From contig CAZUMX010000015.1 in assembly GCA_964622275.1 (NCBI GenBank), positions 1 through 22,090 of the forward strand: DNA of 22,090 nucleotides. Direction: 5' to 3'. This document shows, piece by piece, positions 7,127-14,468 of the stretch (position 1 is its first letter; every line of letters starts with the position of its first letter). The notes beneath the pieces are model-generated. The model worked only from the letters and a program-made list of their open reading frames with translations, was not told where the DNA came from and did not search any database. A program made the translations under genes and the position numbers. The DNA comes from CAYPEZ01 sp964622275 (lineage in GTDB: Bacteria > Patescibacteriota > Minisyncoccia > Phycocordibacterales > UBA6899).

Positions 7127-7825
7127 ATGTCCCTTGGCCTTTTTATTGCGTGGGTTGCTGGCGTGACGAGTTTTTCGCTCCTTGGGAGTATCTATGCTCG
7201 TCGCACCGACAAGCCCGATCTCCTTATCGGATTGTATGTGGCGTTCGTTCTCACGGCGCAGATCCTTGCAACAAAGATCGCATCGTTTGAATTTTTCGGC
7301 CACACCTTCGTGGGTCCTGCAGGGGTGATTGTCTTTGCGGTAACATTTCTCATGACCGATATTGTGAATGAGAAGTTCGGTCGATATGAGACTCATCGCA
7401 TGGTCATGATCGCATTCTTCGCGCAGGTGGCGACCACATTTTTTCTCTGGCTCGGTGCACAGTTTCCACCAGACCCCACTTGGGGAGAAAAATTTGATGC
7501 AGCATGGACAAGTTTTTTCAGTCTCGCTCCACGTATTGCGCTTGCGAGCTGGCTTGCCTATCTTGTATCAGAAAACCTCGATGCGATGGTGTATGCGTGG
7601 GTAAGACGGCTCACGCACGGACGATTCCTTTGGATCCGCAACGTATTCTCGACGCTCCCTGCGCTTGCCATCGATTCTTTGATTTTCATCCCTCTTGCTT
7701 TCTGGGGCGGGGGAATGGCCCTTGTCCCTCTTATAAAGGGCCAGATCGCAATTAAATGGGCAGTCGGTGTCATCAATATTCCGTTTATGTATCTGAATAG
7801 AAAGGTTCTCGGGCCTGTTGACTGA
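7127..7825 (+). CDS. Queuosine precursor transporter family (VUT/YhhQ-type) membrane protein
   Basis: 232 aa with about six membrane segments. It matches the VUT (DUF165) family, whose studied members such as E. coli YhhQ import queuine precursors (preQ0/preQ1) for tRNA queuosine. Visible family signatures are AQILATKIASF, VIVFAVTFLMTDIVNEKFGRYETHR with its conserved T-D-x-x-N-E, LASWLAYLVSENLDAMVYAW, and RNVFSTLPALAIDSLIFIPLAFWG. It starts two bases after the desulfurase stop and is co-transcribed with it. No tgt or other queuosine gene lies in the window. Substrate is inferred from the family. Confidence 0.88.
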   Translation: MSLGLFIAWVAGVTSFSLLGSIYARRTDKPDLLIGLYVAFVLTAQILATKIASFEFFGHTFVGPAGVIVFAVTFLMTDIVNEKFGRYETHRMVMIAFFAQVATTFFLWLGAQFPPDPTWGEKFDAAWTSFFSLAPRIALASWLAYLVSENLDAMVYAWVRRLTHGRFLWIRNVFSTLPALAIDSLIFIPLAFWGGGMALVPLIKGQIAIKWAVGVINIPFMYLNRKVLGPVD

Positions 7826-7890
7826 AGATCTTGTTGATGATCTATCTGGTACACAACGTTTCATGTTCAGGCAGATTGTATCGTGTATAC

Positions 7891-7919
7891 TTACAACATT
7901 ACTTTTCACACAATATTAT
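7891..7919 (+). promoter_or_regulatory. Promoter of the superoxide dismutase gene (leaderless)
   Basis: TTACAA (7891-7896), 17-base spacer, TATTAT (7914-7919), then CGTTT and ATG 7925. The -10 ends five bases before the start codon. An additional TATACT lies at 7886-7891. Confidence 0.5.
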
Positions 7920-7924
7920 CGTTT

Positions 7925-8524
7925 ATGGCGTCCACTCCTCCGTACACTGCAAAAAATTTCGAATTCCTACTTGGAACTCCGGGGTTTTCTGATGCGCTCC
8001 TCAAAAACCATTTCACACTCTACGAAGGGTATGTGAAGAATACCAACGCAATTCAAGAAAAACTCATGACTGGAGGAGTTGCGCCAGGGACTTCCGAGTA
8101 TGCTGAACTTAAGCGCCGTTTTGGGTGGGAGTGGAACGGGATGAAGCTTCACGAGCTCTATTTTGGAAATATGAAAAACGGGGGAGTGGCTCTCACGTCA
8201 GGCGGAGAGATGGAAAAAATTCTGAATTATCTCTGGAGCTCATTTGATGGTTGGAAAAAAGATTTTGTCGGCACGGGAACGATGCGTGGTATCGGATGGG
8301 TCGTCATGGCACTCGATAAAGATCAGCATGCGGTCTTTACCACCTGGATCGGAGAGCATGACATTGGGCATCTTGCCGGTGCGACGCCGCTTCTTGTTAT
8401 GGATGTCTTTGAGCATGCGTTCATGATTGATTACGGACTCAAGCGTGCGGATTATGTCGAGACATTCATAAAGAATATTGATTGGAGCGTTGTGGAGGCA
8501 CGTCTTGCAGGAGCAATGAAATAG
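7925..8524 (+). CDS. Fe/Mn superoxide dismutase
   Basis: Converts superoxide to hydrogen peroxide and oxygen in the cytoplasm. About 199 aa from ATG 7925; an upstream in-frame start at 7883 would add 14 residues but lies over the promoter. Metal ligands can be placed: histidine in KNHFTLYEGYV, histidine in GMKLHELYFGNM, and the Asp/His pair in MDVFEHAFMIDY. The C-terminal ADYVETFIKNIDW segment is also typical. The usual GSGW motif reads GIGWVVMALD and the N-terminal KHH reads KNH, so it is a divergent member. I cannot tell iron from manganese preference. AhpC and MsrB elsewhere in the window complement it. Confidence 0.92.
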   Translation: MASTPPYTAKNFEFLLGTPGFSDALLKNHFTLYEGYVKNTNAIQEKLMTGGVAPGTSEYAELKRRFGWEWNGMKLHELYFGNMKNGGVALTSGGEMEKILNYLWSSFDGWKKDFVGTGTMRGIGWVVMALDKDQHAVFTTWIGEHDIGHLAGATPLLVMDVFEHAFMIDYGLKRADYVETFIKNIDWSVVEARLAGAMK

Positions 8525-8546
8525 ATAGAATGTTGTTGGTAAATGT

Positions 8547-9470
8547 ATGGAAGAATTAAACAAACAGCAACTCATACTCTTGGTTCTTTTGGTCTCGTTT
8601 GTCACATCAATTGCAACGGGGATTATCACCGTGGCTCTTCTCGCAGAGGCACCACCAGAAGTCCCTCAGACGGTGAATCGTATTATTGAAAGAACTATTG
8701 AACGTGTAGTCCCCGACGAGGCAAAGAAAGATGAACCTGCAAAAATCGAGACCATTACCAAGGAAGTCACTGTCACAGTAAAAGAAGATGATCTTTTTAC
8801 CGCAGCAGTAGAAAAGAACATTGGCAAAATTGCAAAAGTATTTCCTGCGGGGATGGCAACAGGGACCAAGCACATGACTATTGCGACACTCCTCTCAAAA
8901 GACGGGGTTCTAATCACCGATCGAGGCTCCCTCATTGTCGACGGAGCTTTTCTCGAGAAATATATTGTTGTTTTCCCCGATGGAGTTTCTGCCGATGCGA
9001 TAGTGCTTGGGCGCGAAAACTACAAAGACACGAATCCAGAACAAATTGCCTTCCTCAAGATCACTCCTCCAGAAAATGCTCCACTCCCAGTTGGTTGGTC
9101 GGGGACCCTAGACCCAAAACTCGGACAGACAATTGCGGTAATTGGTGGGGCGAGTGGGGATGAAGCATTGAAAGCCTCTATTTCTCGATTAAATAGAGAA
9201 ACGTCAGGAGAGGGGACATCTTCCGTGACGACAATCGTTTCTGCAGAGACAACCCCTACGGTAAGTAACCTCTACCGTGGTTCGCCGGTATTCAATCTTG
9301 ATGGGAGTATTGTTGGGTTTATTGTTCGTCGTGAAGAAGAGGGAAACGTTGTCCTCCCCATCCGTCGTGTTATTGATATCGTTAATGCTATTCAGAAGGG
9401 CTTAGGAGACAAAGAAAAATCTGTGACTGTTGCTCCATCTGAGACACCCACTGCAGAAGCGATTAATTAA
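8547..9470 (+). CDS. Membrane-anchored trypsin/HtrA-fold protein, catalytic triad lost
   Basis: 307 aa. An N-terminal membrane anchor (LILLVLLVSFVTSIATGIITVALL, split over residues 9-32) is followed by a repeat-like linker of E, V, T and I (about 40-80) and a C-terminal domain that follows the chymotrypsin-fold pattern of S1C proteases. The key places are changed: the usual TNxHV histidine region reads GVLITDRGSLIV, the DLAVLKI aspartate region reads EQIAFLKI, and the GNSGGP serine region reads NLYRGSPVFNLDGSIVGFI. His, Asp and Ser are thus all absent, so it is probably a non-enzymatic binding protein outside the membrane. The C-terminal tail is T/P/E-rich. Similar proteins are common in Parcubacteria; the function is unknown. 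Confidence 0.8.
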   Translation: MEELNKQQLILLVLLVSFVTSIATGIITVALLAEAPPEVPQTVNRIIERTIERVVPDEAKKDEPAKIETITKEVTVTVKEDDLFTAAVEKNIGKIAKVFPAGMATGTKHMTIATLLSKDGVLITDRGSLIVDGAFLEKYIVVFPDGVSADAIVLGRENYKDTNPEQIAFLKITPPENAPLPVGWSGTLDPKLGQTIAVIGGASGDEALKASISRLNRETSGEGTSSVTTIVSAETTPTVSNLYRGSPVFNLDGSIVGFIVRREEEGNVVLPIRRVIDIVNAIQKGLGDKEKSVTVAPSETPTAEAIN

Positions 9471-9474
9471 GGCA

Positions 9475-9506
9475 TTGACGTAAGTGTTATTACACTGCTA
9501 TATAAT
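9475..9506 (+). promoter_or_regulatory. Promoter of the Clp ATPase gene (leaderless)
   Basis: -35 TTGACG (9475-9480) with -10 TATATA (9499-9504, spacer 18) or TATAAT (9501-9506, spacer 20). Six bases (ATTTAT) separate TATAAT from ATG 9513, so the mRNA would have no leader. No CIRCE or CtsR-type operator is seen. Confidence 0.65.
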
Positions 9507-9512
9507 ATTTAT

Positions 9513-12223
9513 ATGCCACCATTTAATGATTTCACTGAACAAGCACGAGATGCAATCAGAAGGGCACATGAAGTTGCTGTTGAGCGTGGCCAAAATCACG
9601 TTACGCCAATGCATCTTCTGGCGGCGCTCCTTTTCCAAGAGGAGAGTATTGTCATTTCTATTCTTGAGAAACTTGATATCGACGCAGGGACAGCGACAGA
9701 TGCGGTGATGGATAATATTGAAGGTGCTGGGCAAACTCAGACCGCAGTGGCACCGAGTTACCAGCTGTATCTCACGCAAGAGCTCGCACAGGTGTTCGAG
9801 GCATCTCACCTCGTCGCCAAGGAGCTCAATGATGAATTTATTGGGGTTGAACATCTGTTCCTCTCACTTCTTTCTATTGCCTCAAAAGCACGTGAGATTT
9901 TGCAAAAAGTCGGCCTTGAACGCCAGAGTGTTCTTGGCGTTCTCAAAGAGCTTCGATCCAAGCCGCACGAGGTTTCGGGTGGTGGCCAAAAAAAGATGCG
10001 TGCCATTGCAAAGTATACTCGCTCGCTCACGACACTCGCAGCAGAAGACAAACTTGATCCTGTGATTGGTCGTGACGAAGAAATCAGTCGGCTCATTCAA
10101 ATCCTTGCTCGGAGAACAAAAAATAACCCTATATTGATCGGGGAAGCAGGAACAGGAAAAACCGCTATCGTTGAAGGTATCGCCCAGCGTATCGCAAAGG
10201 GGGATGTGCCTGAGCTTCTTCGGGATAAGGAGGTAGTTTCACTCGACCTTGGTCTACTTATTGCAGGAACAAAATATCGTGGAGAATTCGAAGAACGCCT
10301 CAAGGCAATCATGAAAGAAATCGAAAAGTCTGAAGGCCGCATCATCCTGTTCATCGATGAGATTCATACGATTGTTGGTGCGGGGATGGCCGAAGGAGCT
10401 ATGGATGCATCTCAGATGATGAAGCCTGCTCTTGCGAGAGGGGAGCTTCGTGCCATCGGTGCCACAACGATCAAGGAATACCAGAAGCATATCGAAAAAG
10501 ACCCCGCACTCACGAGACGATTCCAGCCTATCTATGTTTCTGAACCGTCAGTTGAAGATGCAGTGACCATTCTTCGTGGGCTGAAAGAAAAATATGAGAT
10601 TTTTCATGGTGTCAAAATTACAGATGATGCGCTCCTTGCAGCTGTGAATTTGTCAAGTCGATACATCAGCGATCGCTTCCTTCCTGACAAGGCAGTTGAT
10701 CTTATTGACGAGGCAGCATCTTCTCTTCGTATCGAACTTGAGAATAAGCCCACCGTCCTTGACCAAAAGCATCGCAAGATTCGTCGTCTTGAGATCGAGA
10801 AAGAGGCCTTGAAAAAAGAGTCAGAAGAAGGTTTAATAAAGTCTATTGAAAGTTGCATTGCAGAANNNNNNNNNNGCGTATTCGTGCGATCAACAAAGAG
10901 ATCGCCGACCTCGAAGAGTCGACACGAGAATTTGAACTTAAATGGAAGAATGAAAAAGAGCTCGTGACCGAAATTCGTAATCACAAGAAAGAACTCGAAT
11001 CATTGCGTCTCGAAGCAGAGAACGCCGAGATTCGTACTGACCTCGCAAAAGCCGCTGAAATTCGCTATGGACGTATTCCTGCTGTTGAAAAGGCAATCAC
11101 TGAGAAGCACGCAAAACTCAAAAAACTCCAGAGCTCTCGACGTATTCTCCATGAAGAAGTCACAGAGCAAGATATAGCAAAAGTGGTCTCCAAATGGACG
11201 AACATTCCCGTGGAGCGCATGCTTGAAGAAGAGGTGTCAAAGCTTGAGCGTATTGAAGAAGAACTCAAGAAACGTGTCGTGGGCCAAGATGGCGCTATCA
11301 AGAAAATATCTGATGCGATTAAACGCTCTCGCGTTGGAATCGGCGACCCCAATCGTCCTATCGGCTCCTTTATGTTTATTGGGCCTACAGGTGTCGGAAA
11401 GACCGAGCTCACTAAATCGCTCGCTGAATTCCTCTTTAATGACGAAAAAGCGCTTCTTCGAGTCGACATGAGTGAGTATATGGAAAAGTTCAGCGTCTCG
11501 AAGCTCATTGGTGCACCTCCAGGATATGTAGGATACGAAGAGTCAGGGACACTCACGGAAATGGTGCGACATCGTCCGTACTCAGTCGTTCTTTTTGATG
11601 AAGTCGAGAAGGCGCATCCAGAAGTGTTCAACATTCTTCTTCAGGTCTTAGATGACGGAAGACTCACAGATTCAAAGGGTCGTGTCGTGAATTTCAAAAA
11701 CACCGTGATCATTCTCACATCGAATGTGGGTGGGGAGTACATTGACCGCATGAAGCATATCGGCTTTGGGTCAAATAATGATTCAGATGATTACGAAGAT
11801 GCAAAATCTCGAGTCATGGAAGCACTTCGCAACCAGTTTCGCCCAGAGTTCCTCAATCGTCTCGATGACATCATCATGTTTGATATCCTTTCGCCCGCTG
11901 CGATCAAATCCATTGTTGATATCCAGATACGTAAGCTTCAGGAGAGACTCGGCAATAAAGACATTGAGGTGAAAATTTCTTCAGAAGCCCTCACGTACCT
12001 ATCAAAAGAAGGATATAACCCTCAATATGGGGCTCGACCACTTCGCAGAATTATTCAGGAGCAGATTCTCACGCCGGTGGCTAATGCGATGATCAAGGAG
12101 CGAATGGTGGGAGGGGGAGTAGTGAACGTATCGCTAAAATCCGGGGTAATCCATGTTTCTGTCGACAAGAAGAATGGCAAAAACGGAGTGAAGATGAAAA
12201 AAGAAAAAGCCTCAGTAAAATAA
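9513..12223 (+). CDS. clpC: Clp ATPase, ClpC-type with a ClpB-like middle domain (interrupted by a sequence gap)
   Basis: AAA+ unfoldase of about 900 aa. The N-terminal double-repeat Clp_N domain (1-145) is followed by AAA-1 with Walker A GEAGTGKT (210-217) and Walker B ILFIDEIH, a long coiled-coil middle domain, and AAA-2 with Walker A GPTGVGKT and the APPGYVGYEESG pore loop. The middle domain is ClpB-like in length and wording (KAAEIRYGRIP), yet AAA-2 carries an IGF tripeptide (11759-11767) at the place of the ClpP-docking loop of ClpA/ClpC, absent from ClpB. It therefore probably feeds ClpP. A 10-N gap at 10866-10875 falls in the middle domain, and the two halves are in different frames; the true missing length must leave remainder 2 on division by 3. 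This is an assembly gap, not a pseudogene. Confidence 0.9.
10866..10875. other. Assembly gap (10 N) inside the Clp ATPase gene
   Basis: Ten N replace an unknown number of bases in the coiled-coil middle domain coding region. The flanking protein reads continuously in family terms, but the frame changes across the placeholder. Confidence 0.95.
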
Positions 12224-12231
12224 CGTAACTC

Positions 12232-12261
12232 AAAAAAATCTGCCGCACATGTGTGCGGCAG
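12232..12261 (-). terminator. Bidirectional terminator between clpC and the HAD gene
   Basis: Ten-base-pair stem CTGCCGCACA/TGTGCGGCAG (12240-12249 with 12252-12261). On the minus strand it is followed by seven T after GA, a strong terminator for the HAD gene. On the plus strand GTCTGTTT follows, a weaker signal for clpC. The plan (long GC stem, two-base apex) is the same as at 76-103. Confidence 0.8.
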
Positions 12262-12267
12262 GTCTGT

Positions 12268-12765
12268 TTAAGGGTTGAGCAGCAGCTTCAGTTCTTCCCA
12301 GCTGTTCACGTGCCGAACCTTCTGATAGATGAAGGGGTAGCGTTGCTTTTGGAGTGGGTGGCACTGAAAACAAAAGAGATTGGGGACAATGCCATACATG
12401 TATCCCAAGACTTCGAGTTTGTCGTCGATGAAGTGTGTGACACCCTCTCGCTCGGCGATACGTGTCTTATCGTCTCGCGAAAGCGTGTAATACACATCAC
12501 GTTCGGACATACCTGTGACTTTGAAGAATTGATGATGACGCAGCCACTCTGTCGTTTTTCGCTGTGTGACGGGTCGTGCTTTTGACACAAGGATAACTCG
12601 ATGTTTTTCGTTGAGCACCCGAATCACATTGAACGAATCCTTCACTTTCTGGATCAGTAGATGACTCCTGCCTCCAAGGAAGTCCTCGTGGTCGACTCCA
12701 GGAGGAGGGTCAGTGATGACTCCTCCGATATCGATTCCGATCGTCATACAACTATTGAACTGCAT
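12268..12765 (-). CDS. HAD-superfamily-like protein
   Basis: 165 aa. The N-terminal motif IGIDIGGVIT resembles HAD motif I, but the second aspartate of DxD is glycine (D-I-G). Motif II is plausible at VILVSKA, and a late K-x-R...HFIDDK segment resembles motifs III and IV. The nucleophile Asp and the metal-binding DD are present but the general acid/base Asp is missing, so ordinary phosphatase activity is doubtful. The start is uncertain: ATG 12765 has GGAGG four bases upstream, while ATG 12747 places MTIGIDIGG at the N-terminus, the usual position for this motif. It is convergent with clpC, sharing a terminator. Substrate unknown. Confidence 0.7.
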   Translation of the reverse strand: MQFNSCMTIGIDIGGVITDPPPGVDHEDFLGGRSHLLIQKVKDSFNVIRVLNEKHRVILVSKARPVTQRKTTEWLRHHQFFKVTGMSERDVYYTLSRDDKTRIAEREGVTHFIDDKLEVLGYMYGIVPNLFCFQCHPLQKQRYPFIYQKVRHVNSWEELKLLLNP

Positions 12766-12915
12766 GAACCCTCCGCAATGAACACATCTCCATTACCGAG
12801 ACTACCCGCTTTTTGTTTATTAGGGAAGGGGGCAGTATTCATTCTGTGGTTCGATTGACGAAAATGGGTAAATGGGCGAAGCTCATGATGGAGATAGTAG
12901 AAGAGAGGATTTGTC

Positions 12916-13643
12916 ATGCGTTACGCTATCATCTCTTTTCTGGTGTTAGTGCTCTTTACTCCTCACATTTCGTTTGCCAAAGAGACCATGCGCGCCACGT
13001 CTTTCCCATACACCGAAGAGGGGAGGCCGTTCACGCTGACCATAAAACTCGAGAGTCTTCCCGAGGATGAACGTGAGCCTGGTCTTATTGCTATCCTTTC
13101 GGACGTGGTCAATAGNNNNNNNNNNNNNNNNNNNNNNNNNNNNNNNNNNNNNNNNNNNNNNNNNNNNNNNNNNNNNNNNNNNNNNNNNNNNNNNNNNNNN
13201 NNNNNNNNNNNNNNNCCGAGGATGAACGTGAGCCTGGTCTTATTGCTATCCTTTCGGACGTGGTCAATAGCGGCCTCTTTAATCTCATCGAAGTTGTGTA
13301 TGTGATGAAGGATGACCACATTACCGAATTAGGTGTTGTGGTATTGACTCAAAAAGGAGAGGGAAATAAAATCCGCATTTTCCCTCAACTCTCTGGCGCC
13401 ACGGTGATTTCACGCGAAGAGAGTGAATCTCGCAAGGAGCGAGCTCAAAAGCTCCATAGCATTTCTCGTGAGAGGATTATTGGTCAATCAATTTTCTCTC
13501 GCAACGGAGAAGAATATGCTGCCCTCATTTTCTACAAAGAGGATACTCCTGAGGATGGCGTCCTTAAGGAAACAGCAACTATTGAGCGCGATCGGCTCGT
13601 CATGATTAGTCAAGAAATCATACTTGCCGGAAAGAGTAAGTAA
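12916..13643 (+). CDS. Exported hypothetical protein (about 190 aa after removing a false gap)
   Basis: I do not recognise the family. A clear signal peptide is present (MRYAIISFLVLVLFTPHISFA, split after TPHISFA-KE). The mature part has mixed alpha/beta character with a strand VVYVMKDDHITELGVVVLT, a charged helix of about 20 residues rich in E, S, R and K, and a segment GEEYAALIFYKED. A 100-N gap at 13116-13215 interrupts it, but 55 bases before the gap are repeated exactly after it in a compatible frame. Collapsing the 155-base duplication plus gap gives one continuous reading frame of about 190 residues. The start ATG 12916 has a purine-rich GAGAGGAT upstream. It lies between the HAD gene and a terminator at 13651. 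Confidence 0.75.
13061..13115 (+). repeat. 55-nt exact duplicate flanking the 100-N gap (left copy)
   Basis: Identical to 13216-13270. The reading frame is kept if one copy and the gap are removed, so this is an overlap of two contig ends and not a biological repeat. Confidence 0.9.
13116..13215. other. Assembly gap (100 N), probably false
   Basis: A run of exactly 100 N between two identical 55-base sequences. The contigs most likely overlap by 55 bases with nothing missing. Confidence 0.9.
13216..13270 (+). repeat. 55-nt exact duplicate flanking the 100-N gap (right copy)
   Basis: Identical to 13061-13115; see the left copy. Confidence 0.9.
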
Positions 13644-13650
13644 TGTTGAA

Positions 13651-13678
13651 CCCCCGTATATTACGGGGGTTTCTTTTT
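13651..13678 (+). terminator. Terminator of the exported protein gene
   Basis: Stem CCCCCGTA/TACGGGGG (13651-13658 with 13662-13669), then TTTCTTTTT. It starts eight bases after the stop codon. Confidence 0.85.
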
Positions 13679-13694
13679 AAAATTTGGGGGAGGA

Positions 13695-13726
13695 AAAAAC
13701 AAAAGGCCAGTTCTAGTGAACTGGCC
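13695..13726 (-). terminator. Terminator of the 78-aa gene
   Basis: Nine-base-pair stem GGCCAGTTC/GAACTGGCC (13705-13713 with 13718-13726) followed on the minus strand by TTTTGTTTTTT. It sits back to back with the plus-strand terminator at 13651. Confidence 0.8.
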
Positions 13727-13735
13727 CGGGACGAA

Positions 13736-13972
13736 TTATGTTTGTTTCTTTTTTATTCCCCGCCTCCGTTCTTTCTCGTGCTTGTCGATGAATACGGCTT
13801 CTCGGTAAGAGTTCGGAAAGAGGAATGGGCTTGTTGTTGGCCCTGAGATAAAGTAGCTCAGACGAGGGAGGTTCGAGATGAGACGATCAATGTGTTTTCT
13901 TTCACTTGCTGTTATCTTGGCTCTGCGAAATATGTTGATGAGAATGTCATCTAGCGGCCTGCTTGTTCCCAT
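13736..13972 (-). CDS. Small basic hypothetical protein, 78 aa
   Basis: I do not recognise the family. ATG 13972 has a strong AAGGAG six bases upstream, and a dedicated terminator follows the stop, so it is probably a real gene. The protein is soluble, basic, and ends in a run of charged residues (KHEKERRRGIKKKQT). The N-terminal half could form helices (DILINIFRRAKITASERKHI), and the middle is proline and phenylalanine rich. A DNA- or RNA-binding role is possible from charge alone. Confidence 0.6.
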   Translation of the reverse strand: MGTSRPLDDILINIFRRAKITASERKHIDRLISNLPRLSYFISGPTTSPFLFPNSYREAVFIDKHEKERRRGIKKKQT

Positions 13973-14100
13973 ACGTTTCTCCTTTATAGATCAATTCTTC
14001 AGATAGTCTACTATCATATTAAAGAGGAGCAATGGGCACTTCTAGGCGCTCGGATTGCGTGTCGCGGTCAGTACCGGCTTCCGATTTCCTCATGAGAAGA

Positions 14101-14115
14101 AGGGGAGGATTTGAA
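14101..14115 (-). repeat. Copy of the tRNA-Tyr 3' end (15 nt)
   Basis: AGGGGAGGATTTGAA is identical to 14279-14293, the acceptor/T-arm 3' strand of tRNA-Tyr up to the T-loop. It lies 178 bases downstream of the tRNA in tRNA orientation. After it the sequence differs from the tRNA. It forms the left arm of the hairpin unit 14103-14195. Confidence 0.8.
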
Positions 14116-14219
14116 GCTTACAGCTTCCGTACAGGGCTCGAATCCATTCGGACTCAGAAGTCCTCATGGATATACTCGTCCTTTCAAATCCTCCCATGCA
14201 AGCCGATCAATCGGCTTGC
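14103..14219 (+). repeat. tRNA-Tyr-derived foldback unit
   Basis: The outer stem is GGGAGGATTTGAA (14103-14115) with TTCAAATCCTCCC (14183-14195), 13 perfect pairs. Inside are hairpin GAAGC-TTACA-GCTTC (14113-14127), which competes for three bases of the outer stem, and a long hairpin ATCCAT..GGACT-CAGA-AGTCC..ATGGAT (14142-14171). Directly to the right is GCAAGCCGAT-CA-ATCGGCTTGC (14198-14219), ten perfect pairs. The unit fills most of the gene-free stretch 13973-14273; I see no supported gene there. Confidence 0.7.
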
Positions 14220-14273
14220 TCTACGCACAGACAAAAATGGCACCGCTTTCGCGGCGCTCATTTATTGTTGCTA

Positions 14274-14358
14274 TGCGTAGGGGAGGATTTGAACCTCCGT
14301 AGCCCTTCCGGACGATGGATTTACAGTCCATTGCATTTGACCGCTCTGCCACCTACGC
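14274..14358 (-). tRNA. tRNA-Tyr(GUA)
   Basis: Acceptor strands GCGTAGG/CCTACGC pair. The anticodon stem TGGA/TCCA encloses the GTA anticodon (ACTGTAA region). A long variable arm is present, as in bacterial tyrosine tRNA, and the T-arm is CGGAGG-TTCAAAT-CCTCC. The discriminator is A; CCA is not encoded. Confidence 0.95.
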
Positions 14359-14367
14359 GTCAGTGAG

Positions 14368-14395
14368 AGTATAGCGGATTGAGGGCAAAAATCAA
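14368..14395 (-). promoter_or_regulatory. Promoter of tRNA-Tyr
   Basis: -35 TTGATT (14390-14395), 16-base spacer, -10 TATACT (14368-14373) on the minus strand, nine bases ahead of the tRNA 5' end. Confidence 0.75.
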
Positions 14396-14468
14396 ATATC
14401 TCCTTGACCATTTCTCCTAAAGAGCGCAAACTTTTCAATGGATGTTCTCCTCATAGAGGGGGTGTGTC

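Noticed and set aside
9513..12223. Two separate broken Clp genes
   Set aside because: The break coincides with a run of N, and both halves match consecutive parts of one protein.
13061..13270. 55-nt tandem repeat as a possible biological duplication
   Set aside because: Separated by exactly 100 N and in a frame-restoring arrangement, so it is a scaffolding artefact.
14032..14280. 82-codon plus-strand frame with an AGGAG site upstream, starting MGTSRRSD and resembling the MGTSRPLD start of the minus-strand gene at 13972
   Set aside because: It runs through the tRNA-Tyr foldback unit and into the tRNA, so its body is explained by tRNA-derived sequence. The similar start and a rough inverted repeat around 13965-14045 could mark an old divergent duplicate, but the evidence is too thin.
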